A DNA stretch of 64,000 bases from Cordilura impudica (taxonomy: Eukaryota; Arthropoda; Insecta; Diptera; Scathophagidae): positions 142,886,529-142,950,528 of the forward strand of contig OY821518.1 in assembly GCA_963682025.1 (NCBI GenBank). Direction: 5' to 3'. Positions 20,160 through 29,159 of this stretch are shown piece by piece (the first letter of the stretch is position 1; the number at the start of each line of letters is the position of its first letter). The notes under the pieces are model-generated. The model had not been told where the DNA came from. It worked only from the letters and a program-made list of their open reading frames with translations, and ran no database searches. Position numbers and translations under genes: made by a program.

Positions 20160-22597
20160 ATTGATCAGGAAATACAAAAATTTATAAATGTAGTTTTCGA
20201 AGCAAGGGATGTCTCTCTACATCTAAAATAACTCAACAAAATAATTACACATTACCAGAAAGTACTGTGAAATATAAAGGGTCCGCCAAATAACTTTTTT
20301 TTTGAAAATGCTATAAAAAAACTACTGAATATTATCTCAATTTCTTTTTTTATTTGAAAGTACAATCCTTCCGGTTAATAATGGAAAATAATTTCATTCA
20401 AATGGCTGCCTTGGCTGGCCAAGCAGTAGCCTACACGATCGGTCCAATTTTTAAGCTCATTATCGATTGTGTGCAGCTGTATTTCACCAATGGCTTCACG
20501 AATATCCTTTAAAGCGTCAATTGTCTCTGGCTTGTTGGCGTAACACTTATCTTTGAGGGCACCCCACAAATAATAGTCCAACGGTGTCAAATCGCAGCTC
20601 CGAGGTGGCCAAACGACATCAGCTCTGCGTTTGATAATGTCGCAATATTTCCCAGCGTTGTTCAAGCGTATACACAACCATAATCGTTCAGCGGAAGGAT
20701 AAAACTAATTATCTGTCAAATCAGACATGAGCTAAGTGTTACCATTCACGAAATAAGCACTAGTTGAAAAAAAAACGTTAGATGGCGGACCCTTTATTAA
20801 ACTGAGAAGAAGCTTTAAAAGAAAAAGCCAACGATCTTCAAATATAGCCGAGCAAACTTTTTATAATCAATGTACTAAGTTTCTAAGTAACATGATTGAT
20901 AAAAGCATTAATTCGGAACGCAATAAGAAATGGTGTCAATTATTATCCAATTTAAAACCAGGTGATAAATCATTTTGGAAAATAAGCAGGAACTTGCGAG
21001 GAAAAGGAAAAAATCAAATCTCCCACTTTAAAGTTGGAAATACAAAAATAACATCTTATAAGGACAAGGCTGAAGTCCTGGCAAATACATTTGTCCAAGC
21101 ACATAACCTCACTTCGAACTACAACCACTCAGCGGATACAGTAATAAATACAACAGTAAATAATTTTAAGAAGGTAAATCCTTGTTCTGAATCAGCAATT
21201 TATACATCTCTAGAAGAAGTAATATATATATAATATATATGTATCATCAATAAAACCCTCCAAATCTCCTGGTTTTGACAATGTTCCCAACCTGCTCTTA
21301 AAGAAACTACCACTCAAAGCTCTAAAATTACTGGTTATAATATTTAACAGCTGCATCAAACTCAACTATTTCCCAAACCATTTCAAAAATGCTAAGGTTA
21401 TAGCTATCAACAAACCTAGTAAGCCTAAAAATAACCCAAACAGCTACAGACCTATCAGTCTATTAAAAAACTTTGGTAAAATATTTGAAAAAATTCTGCA
21501 TTCTCGTCTTAGTGAATTTGTAACGACCAATTCTATTGTTGCTAAAGAACAATTTGGATTTAAAAAAGGACATAGCACTACTCACCAAATAAACAGAATT
21601 AAAAATAAAATAATCACAAATAAAAACAATAAACGTTCAAGGGGTCTAATATTGTTAGATATCGAAAAAGCGTTTGACACCGTTTGGCATAATGGCCTAG
21701 TATTTAAACTTCTTGATTTCATTCACGGCAGAAGCTTTAAAGTTGAGATTAATAATGAAACATCATCTCCAAAAACCATCACCACAGGGTTACCTCAAGG
21801 ATCAGTCTTGTCGCCATTGCTCTACTCGATATATACATCCGATTTCAAAGTCCCGAAATATATGAAAATTGCTTACTACGCAGATGATACTGCGTTAATT
21901 TCTCCAAACAAACTTACAAGTGCACTCCTGAAGAAAATGGAAAAGGGACTTGCAAATTGCAGTAAATACGTGCCAAAAAGTTATAAAAGCATTATGGCCA
22001 CTACTAAATAGAAGGTCATTTCCAAACCCCAAAAACAAAAATATCTTCAAAAGTGTTATAAGGCCAATATTAACATACGCGTGTCCTATTTGGAGTGACG
22101 CTGTCAACTGCCACCTAAAACGCTTACAAATTATACAAAACAAATGTCTTAAAATGATAAATAAAAAGCCCTGGAGGTATCCTACAAATCTTCATGAAGA
22201 AACAGGTTATGAAAAAATTATCGATTTCATAACAAGGATTAATAACAATTACTTTGCCAAAATTGAAAATTCCTCTTACCCACTGATAAGAGAATGTAGA
22301 GAATTAACGTAAAATTAAAAAGAAATCTCCAAATTGAAAATTATGTGCTTATAATTATATTATTTCTAATAAACCTCCTATAAGCACATAAATATTTTTC
22401 AGATAGTATTTGAATTTATTAAATCATATAAAAGGTTTTTTCCTCCCATTTTCCTTTAAAAATCGTTATAAAATAAAAACTATTTAATATCTTTAGATCC
22501 TATATATTTGTTGCAATACCTATGTATATGTAAAGATAAGATCTCATATGTGAATATCAAATTTGTTAAAATATGTAAATAAAGGAAGAATATATAA
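20160..22597 (+). mobile_element. Jockey-clade LINE, plus copy, with deletions and a nested mariner
   Basis: Text matches the minus copies at 32,840-35,215 and 54,795-56,550: [18 protein letters not shown], (mariner 20,277-20,794), [52 protein letters not shown], [50 protein letters not shown] 39-bp in-frame deletion lies before DFIHGRSFKV and a larger deletion after NCSKY. The 3' part reads [20 protein letters not shown] and [17 protein letters not shown]. The 3' UTR ends in AAATAAAGGAAGAATAT at about 22,590. A TA-repeat expansion near 21,220-21,240 breaks the frame. Confidence 0.88.
20277..20794 (-). mobile_element. Internally deleted mariner-type transposon
   Basis: TIRs AAGGGTCCGCCA and TGGCGGACCCTT flanked by TA (20,275-20,276 and 20,795-20,796). 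The Jockey sequence is continuous when it is removed. The minus-strand ORF (20,375-20,677) carries the transposase C-terminus: WPPRSCDLTPLDYYLWGALK, ANKPETIDALKD, TIDNELKNWTDRVGYCLAS, SHLNEIIFHY. The catalytic triad is mostly missing because the N-terminal two thirds are deleted, so it is a 518-bp non-autonomous derivative. Confidence 0.88.
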
Positions 22598-22854
22598 ATG
22601 AAAATAATTGTGTGAACCGTGATTAAAGACCGATTAAACAAAACTGTCATAAGCGTTTTTGTTCTTCTAAACAATTGCGATGTTTCAGGGTTTCATAAAA
22701 ATTACAAAATATCTACATAAGTTCTTGATTTTTCTTTTTTCGAATAGAAATAGATATTTTGACGTTTATAATTCATAGGTCCCTGGTTTTTTGAGCTCTT
22801 ACTGAATATTTTTAAAATGGGATAACAATTGGCATCAGACCTTTTAATACTTAC

Positions 22855-23347
22855 CTCAATATAAACAGGATTAGAAAGATCACAACTGGTTCTCATGATG
22901 GTAAAATGCACTTTCGAAATACGACATAAAATGTTTTTCGGCAAATCGTTTTCTGTTAAAACAAGATCATTGTTTTCACCGCGTCCCGCAGTAAAGGTTT
23001 CAACATTTAAATCTAAAGAAAAAAAAAAAAAAACTTAAAGCCCTATACAAAAATCATCATAAGTGTACACTGAAAATATCAAAATTAAAGTTAAACATTG
23101 AAGATCTATGTATGTATGTATGTACACCAAGGACAAATATAAATCTGAAATACAGATTTAGAGATACTATCTTATACGGTCTGGTGCTCTTACCCAATGA
23201 TTTAACTTTAATATGTTTGCCATACAATCTGCCCCACACAATTTTGTCCATAGGCTGACTCTCCAATTGGCTCCACAGATTAGAATTTTGGCTTTCTGTA
23301 GCACATTGTATTTGTGGTTCTTTCGAGGGTTCACGATCACGTGCCAT
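22855..23347 (-). pseudogene. lok: Broken duplicate of loki exons 1-2 (FHA N-terminus)
   Basis: Minus-strand text starts MARDREPSKEPQIQCATESQ and continues [20 protein letters not shown] and KHIKVKSLG (23,347-about 23,160). Exon 2 at 23,012-22,855 encodes [37 protein letters not shown] and SCDLSNPVYIE with an intact GTAAGT donor. A 44-bp deletion at the end of exon 1 removes the last codons (TSFSV) and the exon 1 donor that the right copy retains. No exons 3-7 lie downstream in this orientation. It is therefore a partial duplicate pseudogene, although its exon 2 frame is open. Confidence 0.85.
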
Positions 23348-23544
23348 TGTTGTTATTTATATCCTACTGATCTTTTCACATTAATTGTCAAAGCAATATT
23401 TAAATTGTCTTTAGCTATCGTTTCAAATTTAATATGTCAAAAATGTCCAACACTAACAATAAACAGTTATGTTTACTGCAATTCGCAGTTATATAGTTCT
23501 TGCTTAATTCAGCTTATTTATTTTTGAGTTGCCTTATTCCCTTA

Positions 23545-24534
23545 GACTAGGTTCACACAAGGCAATTTTTGTTGCGCAACTTTTTTTCAATTCTCTTTTA
23601 AAGTTGCCTTAATGTTCACACAGAGAAATTTATTGCCGCAACTCTTCGTTTTCTTTTGCTTTCAAATTCTCACAATTTGGAAGTTCACTTTATTAGTTTG
23701 TGTAAAAAGAATTTATTATTGGTTCAAAGTGAAAAATCTATTTGTGTGAAATAATGGAAGAAAAATGAAATAATAAAAATAAATGAAATAAACATTTTTC
23801 ACAGCGAAGCAAAGAAGAAAAAGAAATGTCAAATAATAAGATGCAGCTAACTTCATGTTTATAATTACGAATGGCACAACAAACCGAGTTGCCGGGTACA
23901 AGCACTTCCTCTCTTCTTTTCCCTCTCTCCAACAACTCAAAAAATGAGCCACAAGAAATTGTTGTCGGTGTAGACCGACTATACGATACCCTATACCATG
24001 GTTAAGAGACCCCATAAGTGATTTAAGTGAAAATCGGGAAGCAGCTATATATGGGGCCTATGACTAAGATATGTCCTGTAGGGATTATTTGTGGACTACT
24101 GATTAATGGATATAATAAACACATAAAACCCAATTAGACTGAGATCTATATGATAATTTGGATCTGATGGCAATTTATGTCGATTTCATAGGGGTCATTT
24201 GTATGGGGACTAGGTCTGAACATAGACCGATTCTCACCAATTTCAATAGCGTTCATCCTATGGCCGATAAAAGCTTATATACCAAATTTCATCAAAATAT
24301 ATTCATATTTGCGACCTGAAGTTTGATTACAAGGTTTACATGGACACACAGACGGACGGACGGACAGACGGACATTGCTAAAAACGACTCAGAAAGTGAT
24401 TCTGAGCCGATCAGTATAATAAAAGATGGGTCTATGTCAAATATTTTTGGTAGTTACAAACAGCAGCACAAAGTAATTATACCCAAACCACATAGTGGTA
24501 TAGGGTTTAAAAATTGCCTTGTGTGAACACAGCC
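23545..24534 (+). mobile_element. MITE (GTTCACACAAGGCAA family), copy A, carrying an R repeat
   Basis: Starts GACTAGGTTCACACAAGGCA and ends TTGCCTTGTGTGAACACAGC, giving inverted termini also seen in copy B (24,671-25,119). It is preceded by TTA. An R-repeat copy (23,951-24,507) is inserted inside. The corresponding place in the right loki arm (about 28,742-28,800) lacks it. Confidence 0.75.
23951..24507 (+). repeat. Dispersed repeat R, internally deleted single copy
   Basis: Has the R 5' block (GTAGACCGACTATACGATAC), ACAGACGGACGGACGGACAG and the terminal CCACATAGTGGTATAGGG, but lacks about 200 bp of the unit centre present in the dimers. Confidence 0.8.
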
Positions 24535-24670
24535 CAATTTGTTGTACAACACAAGAGCGACAGAGACAAATAAACAATTTTGTTAAATAAAAAATAAAAA
24601 GAACCGCCATATTGAGTGGTGAATATTATTCATAATAGAGTTGTATTTGTCTAAAGTACAATTTAGATTA

Positions 24671-25119
24671 GTCTGGATTCACACAACGAAATTTTTGTTG
24701 CGCAACTTTTTTTCAATTCTCTTCTAAAGTTGCCTTATTCTCTTTTTTTATTGCCGCAACTTTTCGTTTTTTTTTACTTTCAAATTCTTACATTTTTGAC
24801 AGTTCACTTTATTGGCTTGTGTAAAAAGAATTTATTATTGGTCCAAAGTGAAAAATCTATTTGTGTGAAAAAATGGAAGTCAGAGAAAAAATGAAATAAA
24901 AAAAATAAAATAAATGAAATAATAATTTTTTACAGCGAAGCAAAGAAAAATAAATGTCAAATAATAAGCTGCAGCTAACTTCGTGTTTATAATTACGAAT
25001 TGCACAACAAAACGAGTTGCCGAGTACAAGCAACTCCGTACCAAATACCACTCTTCTTTCCCCTCTCTCCTACAAACTCAAGAATTGCGCAACAAAAGTT
25101 GCCTTGTGTGAATTCGGAC
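24671..25119 (+). mobile_element. MITE (GTTCACACAAGGCAA family), copy B
   Basis: Ends GTCTGGATTCACACAA and TTGTGTGAATTCGGAC, flanked by TTA on both sides (24,668-24,670; 25,120-25,122). The right loki arm has the empty site 'tttagattacatgattg' (reverse complement near 28,608) with a single TTA, so the element and its 3-bp duplication are directly demonstrated. Confidence 0.88.
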
Positions 25120-25187
25120 TTACATGATTGCTTTTTATACGAGGGTGGCACAATAACTCCGAAAATAGCGAAAAAATTAACGATATG

Positions 25188-25370
25188 GTGTTCGTCGATC
25201 GGAAAGAGAACGTGCGAGAAATTTTTGATGTCATAGGCATATCATACGGCTCCATGATTTCATTTCCAAATGATCAGTTGGCTTTAAGAGAGCTGTCCGA
25301 AAGAAAGATGGGTGCCGCATTTGCTTAAAATTGATCAAGAATGATAGAGTTCATTCTAGAATGCGGATCA
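25188..25370 (+). pseudogene. Mariner transposase fragment (HTH/linker)
   Basis: Text DRKENVREIFDVIGISYGS, then after a frameshift KERWVPHLLKIDQE. This matches the second helix-turn-helix and the WVPHLL linker of mariner transposases. It begins exactly where homology to the loki right arm ends, so it may mark a rearrangement breakpoint. Confidence 0.7.
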
Positions 25371-25448
25371 AGAATGATAGAATACATTCTACAATGTATT
25401 CAACATTTTTGATAATTGATCATAAACGCAATCGTATGATAGCTTCAA

Positions 25449-25526
25449 TGGGCACTGTTACACGTTAAATATATATTGACCGCTATCCAAATATCACAAT
25501 ATATATTGAACGTGTAACAGAGCCCA
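25449..25526 (+). repeat. Short hairpin-type MITE
   Basis: GGGCACTGTTACACGTTAAA and its complement near 25,500-25,526 (TTGAACGTGTAACAGAGCCC) form two arms of about 28 bases with a short loop. Confidence 0.65.
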
Positions 25527-26239
25527 AAGGAATGCGTAGCATTGTTTTTTTTTTTATTCTGGCAGAGGTCGTAACCAAAAAGCCAGGGTATCCCACTCGT
25601 TTAGCCACCCTGCGCAATCGTTACCTACATACGCAATGGAGGTTAGGGTATACAAAAACCTTAAACTAGAAACGATAGCTTATGTAACATAACCAGAACC
25701 GTACAGAAAGGTAACCTAACTGCATGCTGAGCCAAGAACAGTATATAATAGAGGATGTGCAAAACTGAATGGGGACGGTGAAACATAAATTTTGATTTAA
25801 GAGAAACATGTTGAATTATATGTATATATGTATATATGTGTATGTATAATTTGTATTATATACTGTTCTTGTTGAAACATGAATTTTGACATGAAACATT
25901 GCTACACACGATGGTACAATAACTGAAACTTGCTGATGTTTCTGTTAATGCTCCATCGTGTGTGCTCAGCATAAAATAGTTTTTTTTTTGTATATAGTGT
26001 GAAAAATTATGATAAATTACACGGTGATACAAAAAATAAAAAATTGCAATAACTTGTAGACTGGCGCACTTAAACATTTGTAACTCAGTCATTTTTTAAC
26101 CGATTTCAAATTTTTAAACGGTATTAATAGGAAACCAACGTGGTCTTTCCAAATATATATACTTTCACTACCCTATTAACATAAATCTGTAGATATTTTT
26201 TTAATAATATCTAAATTTTTCAGCTTTTTCAACTTCTAC
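25527..26239. other. Unassigned DNA with short palindromes and TATATG repeats
   Basis: No gene recognised. Includes TATATGTA microsatellite (25,820-25,850) and an inverted pair CACACGATGG / CCATCGTGTGTG (about 25,911-25,965), probably another decayed MITE. Confidence 0.4.
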
Positions 26240-28610
26240 GAGAGTTTTTTCGAATCTTCTTTTAAAAGAACAACAATCTTAAAGTCAGTGTCTGAGTGAA
26301 ACAAGCTTTCATTTCACGTTTAAGCGACCAGCAGTAATTCGCTAGCATTCTGATTTGATTTTTTCCTTCGAACCGCTTTTCCATTGTTGATAGCTCTTAG
26401 TGGAAGCGTTCGCCTTGCTCGTCACTAAATTGGCCCTAATTTTCTGATAAGAATTCCAAGTGAGAATGCAAAAAATGTATTTTTATTGACATTCTGCACC
26501 CCATTTTTCCATACGCCTCTAGAAATTCACTACCAACATCAGTGTAGTCAGCACTTCTTTTGTTACCCAAAAAATGTTTACATAAAATTATGAAACTCAT
26601 CCACGCTCTGTTTATACCCTATACCACTCTGTGGTTTGGGTATAATGACTTTGTGCTGCTGTTTGTAACAACCAAAAATATTTGACCTACACCCATCTTT
26701 AATTATACCGATCGAAACAGAATCACTATCTGATTCGATTAAACGATGTCCGTCCGTCTGTGTGTCCATGTAAAGCTTGTAATCAAACTGCAGGTCGCAA
26801 ATATGAATATATTTTGATGAAATTTGGTATTTGATCTTTTATCGGCCATGGGATGAACGCTATTGAAATTGGTGAGAATCGGTCCATGTTCAGACCTAGC
26901 CCCCATACAAATGACCCCTATGAAATCAACATATATTGCCATAAGATCCAAATTATCATACAAATCTTAGTCAAATTGGGTTTGTATATATATTACATCC
27001 ATTAATCAGTAGTCTAAAAATGATCCCTATTGGATAACTCTTAGTCATAGGCCCCATATAGAGCTGCTTCCCGATCTTCACTTAAATCTATCAAAAAACA
27101 AAAATATTGCACTGATTCTTCTCAAATTTTGTTTGTATATATTTTTGCAAAATACAAGAGACTTTACCAAACATAGTCAGGATCGTTCCATTTTTGGGCC
27201 TAGTCCCCATATAGATATAGCATCCGATATGAAATTTTTCTTATCTGCAGCCAAAAAAACTAATAAATCCCACTCAAATTTGGTTTATGCTTATTTTCTA
27301 TATCCAGTTAGTTGGGCCTGAGAGATAGGGTCTCTAAACGCATGGTATAGGATATAATTATAGTCAGTCTAGACCGACTATACGATACCCTATACCACTA
27401 TGTGGCTTGGGTATAATGACTGTGCTGCTGTTTGTAACTACCAAAAATATTTGACCTAGAACCATCTTTAATTATACCGATCGAATCAGAATCACTAACT
27501 GATTCGATTTAACGATGTCCGTCCGTGTGTCCGTCCGTCTGTGTGTCCAGATAAACTTTGTAATCAAACTGCAGGTCGCATATATGAATATATTTTGATG
27601 AAATTTGGTATGTAAGCTTTCATTGGCCACAGGATGAATGCTGTTGAAATTGGTGAGAAGCGGTCCATGTTCAGACCTAGCCCCCATACAAATGACCCCT
27701 ATGAAATCGACATAAATTGCCAAAAGATCCAAATTGTTATATAGATCTTACTCAAATTGGGTTTGTATACGTTTATTACATCCATTAATGAGTAGTCTAA
27801 AAATTATCCCTGGGACAACTCTTAGTCATAGGCCCCATATAGAGCTGCTTCCCGATATTCACTTAAATCTATCAAAAAACAAAAATATTGCACTGATTCT
27901 TCTCAAATTTTGTTTGTATATATTTTTGCAAAATACAAGAGACTTTACCAAATATAGTCAGGATCTTTCCATTTTTGGGCCTAGTCCCCATATAGATATA
28001 GCATCCGATATGAAATTTTTCATAAAAAAAAACTAATAAAAATCCCACTCAAATTTGGTTTATGCTTATTTTCTATATCCAGTTAGTTGGGCCTAAGAGA
28101 TAGGGTCTCTAAACGCATGGTATAGGGTATCATATAGTCGGTCAAGATAATTATCTTACTTGTTTCAACTTTATTTAATGTGATAGGAAAGTCTTCATCT
28201 AAAAACATTTTTCGGATTTGTGGTCCAACAAAAATACCTGCACATCAACACATAAAACAATTGGGTGTAACTACTCTACGTCTCAAAATATCTTATACAT
28301 ACCTTCTTTTATTTTGGCGTCAATTAGTTTTGGAAATACAGATTTGTGAAAAAGCCTCGCTGTCTTCGTCTAGTTGTTTAACGAATTGCTTCATATAGCC
28401 TAGCTTTAAATGCAACGGCGGAAAAATAATCTCCTCGGCTCGGACAAGTGGGATGTTAACAAAATTTTTTCGGCGTTGAAATGATTTTCTTGGCGACCAG
28501 TTTTTGCATTTGTAATGGTCTTCTGCACCGTGTAACACGAACACCACATCGTTAATTTTTCCGACATTTTCGGAGTTATTGTGCCACCCTCGTATATATA
28601 AAGCAATCAT
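26240..28610 (-). pseudogene. Decayed member of an unnamed arthropod protein family, split by R dimer
   Basis: On the minus strand: MIALYIRGWHNNSENVGKIN, NWSPRKSFQRRKNFVN, IIFPPLHLKLGYMKQFVKQL (28,610-28,320), a stop, then GIFVGPQIRKMFLDEDFP and TLNKVE (about 28,230-28,165). After the R dimer (28,163-26,612) it continues KHFLG-like, SADYTDVGSEFLEAYGKMGC, RMSIKIHFLHSHLEFLSEN, FSDEQGERFH-like and MLANYCW-like text to about 26,250. This order (PPLHIKLGLMK ... GIFVGPQIR ... KIHFLHSHLDFFPENLG ... DEHGERFHQ) recurs in many arthropod and cnidarian predicted proteins, to my knowledge without a named function. Stops and frameshifts show it is dead. Confidence 0.65.
26612..28163 (-). repeat. Tandem dimer of dispersed repeat R (minus)
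   Basis: Two head-to-tail R units (about 26,612-27,370 and 27,371-28,163). Each has TTATACC/CTATACCACTNTGTGG at its left edge and the CTTACTTGT-type 5' end at the right. The dimer interrupts the unnamed-family pseudogene, as the plus dimer interrupts LINE copy 3. Confidence 0.85.
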
Positions 28611-28951
28611 GTAATCTAAATTGTACTTTCGGCAAATACAACTCTATTATGAATAATATTCACCACTCAATATGGCGGTTCATTTTATTTTTTTTTTTAT
28701 AACAAAATTGTTTATTTGTCCCTGTCGTTCTTGTGTTGTACAACAAATCAGAAAACAAACAGCAATAGTAAAGGAATAAAGCAATTAAAAAAAAAATAAA
28801 AAAAGCTGAATTTAGCAAGAACTATATAACTGCGAGTTGCAGTAAACATAACTGTGTTTGTACATTTTTGACATATTAAAATTGAAATCATAGCTAAAAA
28901 CAAATCAAATATTGCTTTGACAATTGTGAAAAAATCAGTGGGATATAAATA

Positions 28952-29159
28952 ATGGCATGCGATCGTGAGCCCTCGGAAGAAGCACAAACACAATGTGCTA
29001 CAGAAAGCCAAAATTCGAATCTGTGGAGCCAATTGGAGAGTCAGCCTATGGACAAAATTGTGTGGGGCAGATTGTATGGGAAACATATTAAAGTTAAATC
29101 ATTGGGTACGAGCATCAGGCCGTATAAGATAATATCTCTGAATACGTCTTTTTCTGTTG
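28952..29159 (+). CDS. lok: loki exon 1 (start codon, N-terminus)
   Basis: Encodes [49 protein letters not shown] and TSFSV, ending after the first base of an Asp codon at the donor G|GTAACA (intron 29,160-29,317). Confidence 0.9.

Larger units (their letters stand above)
22795..25187 (-). repeat. Inverted duplicate of the loki 5' region (left arm)
   Basis: The reverse complement matches 28,537-30,090: upstream flank (AACCGCCATATTGAGTGGTG, TTGTTGTACAACAC), 5' leader, exon 1, intron 1, exon 2 and the start of intron 2. The left arm carries two MITEs (23,545-24,534 and 24,671-25,119) absent from the right arm. The right arm carries a MITE (29,508-30,042) absent from the left. Homology ends at 25,187, where the left arm runs into a mariner fragment. 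Confidence 0.85.

Noticed and set aside
22855..23347. A second functional loki gene on the minus strand
   Set aside because: Exon 1 donor is deleted and no kinase exons follow in this orientation.
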